Source: Microcaldota archaeon
Lineage (GTDB): Archaea > Micrarchaeota > Micrarchaeia > Micrarchaeales > CABMGC01
DNA: 37,616 nucleotides
Direction of reading: 5' to 3'
Assembly (NCBI GenBank): GCA_027449585.1
Contig: DAIDLJ010000006.1
Coordinates: forward strand, 1 to 37,616
The position numbers were made by a program, and so were the translations under genes. The notes beneath the pieces are model-generated. The model saw only the letters and a list, made by a program, of their open reading frames with translations. It was not told where the DNA came from and ran no database searches. Within the stretch, counting starts at the first letter, position 1. Every line of letters starts with the position of its first letter. Below are positions 1-6,384 of this stretch, piece by piece.

Positions 1-160
1 TTTCTGTGCACAAATTACATGCTGAACTGCTTTGACTATTCTGTTGAAAAATAACATAAAAAATAGCTAATAACAGTATAAACACTGTAATTATGGGAAC
101 GACTGCAGAAAGTTTGATCTTTGCTTGATTATTTCTTTTTGAGTTTTTCTTATGCTTCAA
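1..160 (-). CDS. Partial gene: single-pass membrane protein, N-terminus only
   Basis: This minus-strand reading frame runs off the left window edge, so only about 53 residues are visible. I place the start at a TTG (160-158), because an in-frame stop lies a few codons upstream and an AGTGAT Shine-Dalgarno-like sequence precedes the TTG. The N-terminus is very basic (Lys, Arg and Asn rich), followed by one hydrophobic helix and then a polar segment with a Cys-x2-Cys pair (CNLC). This topology matches the upstream neighbour: short cytosolic tail, one membrane helix, outside domain. It follows that gene by only a few bases, so the two are probably co-transcribed. The function is unknown. It could be a small surface or redox protein, but too little is visible to say. 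Confidence 0.55.
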   Translation of the reverse strand, partial: MKHKKNSKRNNQAKIKLSAVVPIITVFILLLAIFYVIFQQNSQSSSACNLCTE

Positions 161-164
161 ATAA

Positions 165-923
165 TCACTGGGTTTTGCTATTTAAGATAGAATATTGTTT
201 TTCCGCTATGTTCGAGGCATATGATGAATTTATGAATATTTTAGGATTGCCCCAGGTTATTGTGGTCATTATATATTTTTGGTATTGGAATACCGCGCCG
301 ATTAGTGACAAACCATATGTGTTTGTTGAGTATACGGCCGAATTGTTTATTGAATTTATATTTGCTATAGACCTATAATTTGACTGGGCTGATGAAACAT
401 TTGGATAACTAGATATATTGATGAATACCATCATTGGAGATGTTATGTTTGCGTAGGTTTGCGGAACTTTGAGGGTGTAGTTTGATGGAAGCGCGCTAGA
501 TAATATTAGATCTTTTGTGAATGGAAGCCCATATTGATCAATTGTTGTCGTATTTGAGGTATAATTATAATAATCAGACATATCCGGTCCAAGAGGTATA
601 CCTGAAAGTAGTTGGTAGGGATTTTGCGGTGTTGTAGTTTGAACTGTAATATTTGCAACTGTTTGGCTTGTAGTAGTATTTTTGGGTTTGACATTATTAT
701 TAAATGACGTTGCCGCAACTATGATAAGCGCAATTATTATTACAGCTAGAAGAGAGTATATTATCTTATTTTTATTTAGTAATTTTGATGTTTCTGGCTG
801 TTTTGGTGGGGTTGGTGGCAGAGTTGATTCTGGTTGCGGATTAGTCTGCGTTGGTGTTGGTGCTTGCTGAGGCTCGCTCTGCATCTGTGCAGTATTATTT
901 ATAGTAGTTTCATTTTCATCCAT
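165..923 (-). CDS. Single-pass membrane protein with Pro/Gln-rich cytosolic tail
   Basis: The protein has 252 residues and I recognise no family. Residues ~1-50 are hydrophilic and rich in Pro, Gln and Thr. One strong membrane helix lies at about residues 53-72, and the remainder is an Asn/Ser/Thr-rich outside domain with many N-glycosylation sequons. The ATG at 923 is supported by an AGGAAG Shine-Dalgarno six bases upstream. It begins 15 bases after the stop of the pilin/Hint gene (939-2690) and is followed immediately by another single-pass protein, which suggests a three-gene surface-protein operon. The outside domain contains repeated Tyr-Thr-Asn-type segments but no catalytic motif I can name. 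Confidence 0.75.
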   Translation of the reverse strand: MDENETTINNTAQMQSEPQQAPTPTQTNPQPESTLPPTPPKQPETSKLLNKNKIIYSLLAVIIIALIIVAATSFNNNVKPKNTTTSQTVANITVQTTTPQNPYQLLSGIPLGPDMSDYYNYTSNTTTIDQYGLPFTKDLILSSALPSNYTLKVPQTYANITSPMMVFINISSYPNVSSAQSNYRSIANINSINNSAVYSTNTYGLSLIGAVFQYQKYIMTTITWGNPKIFINSSYASNIAEKQYSILNSKTQ

Positions 924-938
924 TGAAGCTTCCTGTTT

Positions 939-2690
939 TTAGGTTATAAGATAATTATTAACCACAATATTGTCATCGGGGGTTGTTATTACATCATATA
1001 GATGGAAGAGCCCTTTCTTTATTACCAGGTTGTTTACTCTTACATTGCTGTTAGTTAATGGATTGAATAGGTAGTCGCCAACCTTAAGATATTGGGCAAG
1101 TTCCAGTCTATTATTTACGTATAGGCCCTCTCCGCTGTCCACCACCAAAGTGCCGTTATTTATTATGTACTCGTTTGTGGTTGTAAGGTTGAATACGCTT
1201 GATACAACTACCGGTTGAAGCTCATGAGTTGAAAGGCTGTATCCCAATACCGTATCCCCCATCTTCAGATTACCTACATATATGGTGCTCCCATTAGCAA
1301 GATATGCTACGCTTGTACCTAATACAGAGGAGCTACCGGTCTTCATATCTATCAAGAATCCATCAGCAATATAATTGTTGAAAGGAGTTGTGACAAAGTC
1401 ATAGACATGATGCATGTTGCTGTAATATGTTACGTTTATGCTGGTTATTTTTATGTATTGGCCAGTAATCGGGTCGAACAAAGTATCTCCAATTTTAGCC
1501 ACATAGGCACGCTGCCAGTGCTCATTTATGAACATTATCTCATCTGCATCGACGTTTAGCAGTTTATTGAAGGTATATTTGTTCGTGACATTCTTTACAT
1601 AGATTGCAGTTATAACTGCAGGAATCATTGTGTGCGTGTTTAGGTCATACGACATGATTGAATCTCCAAGAGTTATCTGGGATGCATTTAGAAGAGATCC
1701 ATTTGATAGCAATATTTTAGCGTCTCCATAAACAGATCCGCTTGACGCGCCGTTGGTTACTCTAGACGCGCCGTTGGTTGCGCCATTGGTTGCGCGGTTG
1801 GTTGCGCCGTTGGTTGCGCGGTTGGTTGCGCCGTTGGTTGCAGCGTTGGTTGCAGCGTTGGTTGCAGCGTTGGTTGCAGCGTTGGTTGCAGCGTTGGTTG
1901 CAGCGTTGGTTGCAGCGTTGGTTGCAGCGTTGGTTGACACTGTAGAAGTAGACGTAGAGGTAGATGTAGAAGTAGAAGATGTTGATGTGGAAGATGTAGA
2001 AGTAGAAGATGTGGATGTGGAAGTGGACGTGGAAGTGGATGACGTGGAAGTGGAAGTAGAGGAAGTGGAAGTGGACGTAGAAGTGGATGTGGAAGTTGAT
2101 ACAGTTGTAGTGGAATATTGTGGTGAAGTGTACGCGTAGGTAGTAGTGAAACTAGCTATCCTTTCGACCTGCGTTCCGTAATTAGGTATTGTATAGTTGA
2201 GCCATAGGTACCCAGAGAATTGAGAACCTAAAGCCCCTTTGGCCAGGCTGCCGCCGACCTGGTAGCAGTTAACATAGAAAATGTAGGATGAACCGCTGTT
2301 TATGTAATTCCCTGGCGCGTAGTCTCCGCTGACGCCAAGCTGCACTGGATAGAATGCGTTTGAGGGATTTATCGAGTTGACCTGCACGTTTCCATATTTT
2401 GGGGTGTCTGTGGTAGCATTCTGCTGGTCCGAGCATGCAACTCCATTTATCTTTATGTCGCTACCTATTGCCTGCGAGATCTTTACAGTAAGTATTCCGT
2501 TGGTGCCTATTGAGACAAACGAACAACTAAACCCTGGAGGGGCTATGCACCCGGGCGTAACTGGTGCTTTTGATGCTATAACAGTGACTGCTACCAGGGC
2601 AGTTATTATAATTACAATTACCATTCCGTAGGAACTGAGAAAGTCGACTGCCGATTGCAGTTTGTGCTGTCTTCTGTTCTTGCGTCTCAA
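939..2690 (-). CDS. Pilin-like surface protein with repeat stalks and two Hint-like domains
   Basis: This is a 583-residue mosaic. Residues 1-40 are basic and then read QSAVDFLSSYG followed by a membrane helix, the arrangement of archaeal type IV pilin/class III signal peptides. Residues ~45-190 form a Cys-containing extracellular domain. Residues ~194-252 are almost pure Ser/Thr and ~253-312 are an Ala-Thr-Asn repeat. Residues ~318-450 and ~452-583 are two related domains resembling the Hint (intein/hedgehog) fold: GDAKILLSNGS..LGDSIMSYD, a later KIGDTLFDP, and HVYDFVTTPFNNYIADGFLI. The nucleophilic Cys and the terminal His-Asn are absent, so splicing is not expected. The TTG start (2690) abuts the uS2 stop. 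A prepilin peptidase at 8470-9333 could process the N-terminus. The Hint call is by motif resemblance only. Confidence 0.75.
   Translation of the reverse strand: MRRKNRRQHKLQSAVDFLSSYGMVIVIIITALVAVTVIASKAPVTPGCIAPPGFSCSFVSIGTNGILTVKISQAIGSDIKINGVACSDQQNATTDTPKYGNVQVNSINPSNAFYPVQLGVSGDYAPGNYINSGSSYIFYVNCYQVGGSLAKGALGSQFSGYLWLNYTIPNYGTQVERIASFTTTYAYTSPQYSTTTVSTSTSTSTSTSTSSTSTSTSSTSTSTSTSTSSTSTSSTSTSSTSTSTSTSTSTVSTNAATNAATNAATNAATNAATNAATNAATNAATNGATNRATNGATNRATNGATNGASRVTNGASSGSVYGDAKILLSNGSLLNASQITLGDSIMSYDLNTHTMIPAVITAIYVKNVTNKYTFNKLLNVDADEIMFINEHWQRAYVAKIGDTLFDPITGQYIKITSINVTYYSNMHHVYDFVTTPFNNYIADGFLIDMKTGSSSVLGTSVAYLANGSTIYVGNLKMGDTVLGYSLSTHELQPVVVSSVFNLTTTNEYIINNGTLVVDSGEGLYVNNRLELAQYLKVGDYLFNPLTNSNVRVNNLVIKKGLFHLYDVITTPDDNIVVNNYLIT
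1753..1936. repeat. 12-bp tandem repeat encoding Ala-Thr-Asn units
   Basis: The plus strand carries a 12-bp unit (GTTGGTTGCAGC in one phase). There are eight apparently perfect copies at 1841-1936 and several diverged copies (GCGCCG or GCGCGG variants) at 1753-1840. On the minus strand it encodes the Ala-Ala-Thr-Asn stalk of the pilin/Hint protein. The perfect copies next to diverged ones suggest recent slippage expansion from one side, so copy number is likely to vary between strains. Because the unit is a multiple of three, changes would alter stalk length without a frameshift. Confidence 0.9.
1937..2110. repeat. Ser/Thr low-complexity repeat tract
   Basis: This is an imperfect 6-bp-type repeat (GTGGAA, GTAGAA and GTAGAT variants on the plus strand) that encodes alternating Ser-Thr with occasional Ser-Ser on the minus strand. 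It forms the second half of the stalk in the pilin/Hint protein. Such tracts in archaeal surface proteins are typically O-glycosylated spacers. The codons vary at third positions, so it looks older than the neighbouring 12-bp repeat. Confidence 0.85.
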
Positions 2691-3305
2691 TTACTTCGCC
2701 TTCATCTCCACTTTGGCTTCGAAATCGGAGATCTTGTAGTTGAATTCCTCATTTGTCTTTATTAAACCTTTCTCTTTGAGGAACTCTCGGGCGAGAAGGA
2801 AGTATACAAGGGCAAGAGACCTTCTTCCCTTGTTGTTGCACGGGACCACAAGGTCAACGAACTTTATCCAGTTATCGGTATCGCATAGGGCGACCACAGG
2901 TATGCTGGTGGTGCTGGCTTCCTTTACCGCTTGGCGCTCGTTTCTTGTGTCGCTCAAGAGCACTATGCCAGGCTCTATGAAGTCTTCCCTATTGGGGTTT
3001 GTGAATATGCCAGGCACGACCCTTCCAGTTATTAGCCTAGATTTGGTTATCTCGGCAAACTTTGAGGCGGAAGCTATTGCATAGATTCTTGAGGCTGTTA
3101 CCACTATGTCCTTTGGATCGTACTGGGCGAGAAGCCTTGCCGCCTCCTTTATCTTCTTGTCTATGGTGCTAAGCTCAAGCAGGTAGAGGCCGTCCTCCCT
3201 TATCTTGTAGATGAATCGCTTCATCCCCGGCGTCTTTATCTTAGTGCCTATGTGTATTCCTGCCTCTAGGTACGTTGCCTGATCCGTCAACAGTTCGTTT
3301 GCCAT
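2691..3305 (-). CDS. rps2: Small ribosomal subunit protein uS2
   Basis: This is uS2 of the 30S subunit, about 204 residues, the normal archaeal length. The sequence shows the family's N-terminal EAGIHIGTKIKTPGMKRFIY, the central TGRVVPGIFTNP region with PGIVLLSDT, and the C-terminal ALCDTDNWIKFVDLVVPCNN followed by KGRRSLALVYFLLARE. I prefer the ATG at 3305 (MANELL). A GTG at 3314 would add three residues only six bases from the end of tRNA-Pro. The gene lies directly downstream of the tRNA, so tRNA 3' processing may create the mRNA's 5' end. It is the last informational gene of the rpo3/eL18/uL13/uS9/rpo10 cluster. Confidence 0.96.
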   Translation of the reverse strand: MANELLTDQATYLEAGIHIGTKIKTPGMKRFIYKIREDGLYLLELSTIDKKIKEAARLLAQYDPKDIVVTASRIYAIASASKFAEITKSRLITGRVVPGIFTNPNREDFIEPGIVLLSDTRNERQAVKEASTTSIPVVALCDTDNWIKFVDLVVPCNNKGRRSLALVYFLLAREFLKEKGLIKTNEEFNYKISDFEAKVEMKAK

Positions 3306-3319
3306 TTTAAACACCGATT

Positions 3320-3414
3320 CGGGGTCGCCGAGACTTTCATGGGCGCGAGCCCATTTTGAACTCGGGTCGTATGCTCCCTAAGCACACAGCCTTACCAAGC
3401 TAGCAGACGACCCC
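3320..3414 (-). tRNA. tRNA-Pro (anticodon reads AGG) with a 21-nt intron in the T-loop
   Basis: The acceptor stem is GGGGTCG/CGACCCC and the T-stem CCGAG/CTCGG. Stem TGTGC/GCATA (six pairs if extended) encloses the loop TTAGGGA, giving anticodon AGG followed by G37, as in proline tRNAs. The T-loop is 28 nt instead of 7. It folds as a textbook bulge-helix-bulge: outer T-stem, 3-nt bulge AGT, 4-bp helix TTCA/TGAA, 3-nt bulge AAA, inner helix TGGGC/GCCCA. Cutting after the second base of each bulge removes 3334-3354 and restores the standard T-loop TTCAAAT. The D-stem is weak (2-3 pairs). CCA is not encoded. A proline tRNA between rpo10/K and uS2 matches, from memory, the gene order of other archaea. 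A34 is unusual for archaea. Confidence 0.82.
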
Positions 3415-3456
3415 TCGTCTCCTATATTGAACGCTATTTCTTTTTAATGCTTGCGA

Positions 3457-3657
3457 TTACTTCCTGCTATAGTTTATTATGTCATCTATAAGCTCAACGT
3501 GGCTTATGAGCATACGCCTGCAGCAGTACCTCTTTACCTCTAATGAATCGAGGACCTTGTCTGCATTCTCCTTCTTCACGTTGACTCTTTCGTTGAACTC
3601 CTGCCATTTGTCGCCTACGACCTGCCCGCATGAGAAACAACGCACTGGTATCATCAT
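3457..3657 (-). CDS. rpo10: RNA polymerase subunit Rpo10 (RpoN)
   Basis: This is the small zinc-binding subunit of archaeal RNA polymerase, homologous to eukaryotic Rpb10, and it helps anchor the Rpo3/Rpo11 platform. The 66-residue protein has the diagnostic MIPVRCFSCG near its start and RYCCRRMLISHVELID later, so the two Cys pairs form the atypical zinc site. The length is normal. It starts at ATG 3657, nine bases after the uS9 stop, in the conserved order uS9-rpo10. The expected rpoK neighbour is absent; tRNA-Pro follows directly. Confidence 0.96.
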   Translation of the reverse strand: MMIPVRCFSCGQVVGDKWQEFNERVNVKKENADKVLDSLEVKRYCCRRMLISHVELIDDIINYSRK

Positions 3658-3666
3658 ATTATCACA

Positions 3667-4227
3667 TTATCTGTACGATGTCTGGAATCTTGCCCTTGCC
3701 TTAGGTCCCTTGAACTTCTTTGGCTCGACGCGCCTTATGTCGTCTATGAGCAGATTCCTGTCGTACTCCATATAGAAGCTTCTTAGTGAATCGGGTGATG
3801 GAGAGGCCTTGACAAGCACTTTTGCTATTGCCGTCCTTACCGCCTGAGCCTGGCCGCTGAATCCTCCGCCGTGCGAATTTACGGATATGTCCGACGCGTT
3901 TGCTATGGCCTGGGCGGCCTTTGTCGCCCTGACTGCGTCAAGCATTAGTTCCCTGATCTCCTTTGGCTGAACGAAATTGATGTCTATGCCATTTATGGTT
4001 ATCCTTCCGGTGCCAGAAACCAAAGATGCCCTTGCGACGGCCCTCTTCCTCTTTCCCTTTGATAGAACTATCTTCCTTGATGCCTTCTTCGCTTTTGACG
4101 GCTTTGCTCCGGCCGGCGCGCCCCTTCTCGATGTTGGTTTTGCCTGAGCTGCCTTTGGCTGGTAGAGCGTTTCTAGCTCCTTGTCAAGATTTTCTAGTCC
4201 AGTTGCTTCTTTTGCCATTGTAATCAT
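3667..4227 (-). CDS. rps9: Small ribosomal subunit protein uS9 with extended N-terminus
   Basis: The core from about residue 52 is uS9: KGKRKRAVARASLVSGTGRI, NGGGFSGQ-type motif (HGGGFSGQAQAVRTAIAKVLV), and the C-terminus KKFKGPKARARFQTSYR, whose terminal Arg reaches toward P-site tRNA in the ribosome. The protein is 186 residues where ~130 is usual. About 50 extra N-terminal residues are low-complexity and rich in Ala, Lys and Pro. Two starts are possible: ATG 4227, which overlaps the uL13 stop as ATGA, or ATG 4218 (MAKEAT), which has AAGG about ten bases upstream. I find 4218 slightly more natural, but either gives the extension. Confidence 0.95.
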   Translation of the reverse strand: MITMAKEATGLENLDKELETLYQPKAAQAKPTSRRGAPAGAKPSKAKKASRKIVLSKGKRKRAVARASLVSGTGRITINGIDINFVQPKEIRELMLDAVRATKAAQAIANASDISVNSHGGGFSGQAQAVRTAIAKVLVKASPSPDSLRSFYMEYDRNLLIDDIRRVEPKKFKGPKARARFQTSYR

Positions 4228-4652
4228 GCCTTGTATCCGAGCTTCTGTGTGAGCTGCTTTATTGTCATTGTCCTCTCGAATATCTGGTTTGGCTTCTTGC
4301 TTTCGACTTCGAAAGCCTTGGCCTTCTTAACCTCTTCTGGGAAGCCAACATATACCCTAAGCCTCTTGAATGCTGCCTTGCCCTTTGGCTTCTTGTAAGG
4401 CAGCATTCCCCTTACTACCCTCTTGACGAACATGTCCGGCCTTCTTGGCCAGTATGGAGAATGCTCTGGGTTTGCCTTGTCCTTGAGCTCGATTCTCTGC
4501 TTGTACTTCTGCGTGAGGTCGTGGACGTGGCCGGTTATTATGACGTTCTCGGCATTTACGACGGTGACGGAGTGCCCGTTGAGGAGCAGCTTTGCTGCCT
4601 GGCTCCCTAGCCTTCCGAGCACCTTCTCGCTTCCGTCAATCAAGTATTCCAT
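4224..4652 (-). CDS. rpl13: Large ribosomal subunit protein uL13
   Basis: This 50S protein of about 142 residues shows the archaeal uL13 features IDGSEKVLGRLGSQAAKLLL, a VVNAENVIITGH segment, and RRPDMFVKRVVRGMLPYKK. The length is normal. I chose the ATG at 4652 (MEYLIDG). An in-frame TTG at 4661, one base after the eL18 stop, would add only three residues. The 3' end overlaps the uS9 start as ATGA, which suggests translational coupling. It sits in the conserved order eL18-uL13-uS9-rpo10. Confidence 0.96.
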   Translation of the reverse strand: MEYLIDGSEKVLGRLGSQAAKLLLNGHSVTVVNAENVIITGHVHDLTQKYKQRIELKDKANPEHSPYWPRRPDMFVKRVVRGMLPYKKPKGKAAFKRLRVYVGFPEEVKKAKAFEVESKKPNQIFERTMTIKQLTQKLGYKA

Positions 4653-4662
4653 AAATATCAAT

Positions 4663-5016
4663 TCAGATGATTATCCTTGCATTCTTGTCGTTAAGGGCAT
4701 CCTCAAGCTTCACTACGCTGCTCTTTGATCCCTTGAGCTTTGCCATCGCGCTGTCTGTGAAGTCTATTGCGCAAATGTTCACCTTTTTGGTGAGTGTTCC
4801 TCCTCCAAGCACCTTTCCGGGAACTATTATGCTCTCATTCTCCTTTGTAAGCTTGTTTATCTTATCGAGGTTCACGCTTGGCCTTATCCTCTTCGGCTTT
4901 GTCGCCAGTTTTATCAGGTAGCTGAGCTTCTTTGGATTCGCAGAGGAGGACCTAACTTTTTCCAGGGTTTCGACCCAGCCGCGTATCTTCGTGTTTTCCA
5001 TTGCCATTGCAACCAT
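4663..5016 (-). CDS. rpl18e: Large ribosomal subunit protein eL18
   Basis: This is archaeal/eukaryotic eL18 of the 50S subunit, about 117 residues. Visible signatures are RPSVNLDKINKL, the glycine loop VPGKVLGGGTLTKKV, and AIDFTDSAMAKLKGS. Three Met codons (5016, 5007, 5001) could start it. AAGGA lies just before 5016 and at proper spacing for 5007, so the first few residues are uncertain. The frame stays open further upstream into the tRNA-Leu gene, but that part is not coding. It is separated from tRNA-Leu by 16 bases, and the two are probably co-transcribed and cut apart by tRNA processing. Confidence 0.94.
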   Translation of the reverse strand: MVAMAMENTKIRGWVETLEKVRSSSANPKKLSYLIKLATKPKRIRPSVNLDKINKLTKENESIIVPGKVLGGGTLTKKVNICAIDFTDSAMAKLKGSKSSVVKLEDALNDKNARIII

Positions 5017-5032
5017 TCCTTTGCCGTAAAAG

Positions 5033-5119
5033 TGCAGGGGGTGAGATTTGAACTCACGCATGCACTAAAGCAACTGACCCCTCAAGCCAGCGCATTTGAC
5101 CAAGCTCTGCCACCCCTGC
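5033..5119 (-). tRNA. tRNA-Leu (anticodon GAG)
   Basis: The fold is complete: acceptor GCAGGGG/CCCCTGC, D-arm with the GCTTGGTCAA loop, anticodon stem CTGGC/GTCAG with loop TTGAGGG (anticodon GAG), a long class II variable arm, and T-arm GTGAG/CTCAC with loop TTCAAAT. The discriminator base is A, as required for leucine, and CCA is not encoded. No intron is needed. It sits between rpo3 and eL18, a position that a leucine tRNA also occupies in other archaea. Confidence 0.95.
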
Positions 5120-5126
5120 ATGGATG

Positions 5127-5696
5127 TCATTTCTTGATTTCTTTATGAACATCTTTTAAGCTATCGCTTAACACTGTGAAGGCCTTATGCACTATCTCAA
5201 GAGGGGGCATTTGGCCGAATGTTTCAACATAAAACTCAAATTTGTCGTCGCCAGTGGCCTTGTACGTTACAAGACCTGGCTGGAACTTGGAACTTTTGAG
5301 GGCGTTTCTGAACACTGCCTTTCCGTCAACCTTCAGTGTCTGCCCTTCTGTAAGCTTTATTATTGGTATGTTTTCGTTTGCGACCGAGACTCCTCTTGAT
5401 GTGCTGACTAGGTCCTTTGATAGGACCGTTCCTGGCCCTTCGGCCGCTAGCGAGAATACGACCTCGTCCTTCTCATCGTAGTCCTTTGGCGTTCTTATTG
5501 GTATTAGCCCGATCCTGTGGGCTATGTACTCGTCGAACATGGCGCTTGAGTTTTCATAGAAGGTGACGCTGTCTATCGCAAGGCAGCCTACGGAGTTTAT
5601 CATTGATCTCCTGAGGGAGTTTGCGAATGAAAAACTGGTTCCCTCTAGCTTAAATCGCACTGATTTATCATCGCTCTCCAAAATTGTAAGCTTCAT
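5127..5696 (-). CDS. rpo3: RNA polymerase subunit Rpo3 (RpoD)
   Basis: This is the alpha-like subunit D of archaeal RNA polymerase, which dimerises with Rpo11 to nucleate assembly. At 189 residues it is the short form without the iron-sulfur domain found in some archaea. Motifs are FKLEGTSFSFANSLRRSMI at the N-terminus, then AIDSVTFYENSSAMFDEYIAHRIGLIPI, and a C-terminal dimerisation segment (FYVETFGQMPPLEIV). The ATG at 5696 follows a GATAGG Shine-Dalgarno-like sequence. It is the first gene of the minus-strand transcript that continues through tRNA-Leu and the ribosomal genes. A strong TATA element lies at 5748-5760. Confidence 0.96.
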   Translation of the reverse strand: MKLTILESDDKSVRFKLEGTSFSFANSLRRSMINSVGCLAIDSVTFYENSSAMFDEYIAHRIGLIPIRTPKDYDEKDEVVFSLAAEGPGTVLSKDLVSTSRGVSVANENIPIIKLTEGQTLKVDGKAVFRNALKSSKFQPGLVTYKATGDDKFEFYVETFGQMPPLEIVHKAFTVLSDSLKDVHKEIKK

Positions 5697-5747
5697 CCTA
5701 TCAGCAATTCTAAAACTAGATAGTAGCAGATGTTCTATTAAACTGCA

Positions 5748-5760
5748 ATATATATAAATA
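5748..5760. promoter_or_regulatory. Shared divergent TATA element
   Basis: The sequence ATATATATAAATA lies between divergent genes: rpo3 (start 5696, minus) and the unknown gene at 5803 (plus). It reads as a plausible archaeal TATA box in both directions. For the plus gene it lies about 45 bases upstream of the ATG, and for rpo3 about 55 bases upstream, so both would have short leaders. No other good TATA candidate is visible in the gap. Confidence 0.5.
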
Positions 5761-5802
5761 TTGGTTTATGCCGTTAGTATTCCATAATTAAGGCTTGTTG
5801 GA

Positions 5803-6384
5803 ATGGACTTCTGGAAGAGCTTTGGCGACGCCATGGATTTGGGCCTTGGTGAGGATAGGCTCTTTCTCGGGACTGCAGAGCGCAAGAATGCGTCCCTAAA
5901 TGCGGTGCAGGGCTTTTCTAGGAATCTGGATATAAACGAGGCTTTTGTGCAGCGCCATGATCCGCGCAAGAGATACATAGTTGCAATAGGGATAACGCAT
6001 GATCTGCTGCTGTGCGCCTATAATGTGGATAATGGAGATGCGCTTGCCGCAAGGATATCCAGGCTGCCCGACAAGAAGGGATGGAATACTCTGAATTCAA
6101 AATTAGCAGGCATGAAGGCACAAAACCTAGAGCTTAGGCTCATAGGGATGCAGAACTCTGGGACGGATGCGATTAGGGGGCTTCAGGTTGAATTGAAAGT
6201 GCGCGGAAGGCTTGTGGAGACGGATCTCTTCGGGACTAATATGAGAAACGTAGCCTTGGACACCAAGACAGGTATGACGTACAACATACTGCTCCTAAAC
6301 AGGATATACCGGGCTGGGGAATTGACAAATACCGTGAGCAGGGCGGACTTCGAGGCAAAACTAGGTGAGCTCTCTTTCGTATAA
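5803..6384 (+). CDS. Conserved-looking protein of unknown function
   Basis: This is a soluble 193-residue protein that I do not recognise. It has no signal peptide or membrane helix. The composition is ordinary for a cytosolic protein, with a Leu- and Arg-rich middle. The start at ATG 5803 is preceded by a weak AAGG. The 3' end overlaps the convergent thpR gene by 24 bases (6361-6384), so at least one stop codon lies inside the neighbour. A promoter shared with rpo3 hints at a role in gene expression, but that is only context. Confidence 0.75.
   Translation: MDFWKSFGDAMDLGLGEDRLFLGTAERKNASLNAVQGFSRNLDINEAFVQRHDPRKRYIVAIGITHDLLLCAYNVDNGDALAARISRLPDKKGWNTLNSKLAGMKAQNLELRLIGMQNSGTDAIRGLQVELKVRGRLVETDLFGTNMRNVALDTKTGMTYNILLLNRIYRAGELTNTVSRADFEAKLGELSFV

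Noticed and set aside
939..1740. Active intein or hedgehog-type autoprocessing
   Set aside because: The catalytic N-terminal Cys/Ser and terminal His-Asn are missing in both domains, and no extein follows.
1753..1936. CRISPR-like array
   Set aside because: The units are contiguous 12-mers with no spacers and lie inside a coding frame.
1753..2139. Long plus-strand open frame, Val/Ala/Leu then Val/Glu/Asp rich
   Set aside because: It is the complement of the repeat stalk of the minus-strand pilin/Hint gene; a short repeat keeps all frames open.
3370..3388. tRNA-Leu (TAG) instead of tRNA-Pro
   Set aside because: It needs a 9-nt anticodon loop and there is no long variable arm; the 7-nt loop with G37 and the gene order favour Pro.
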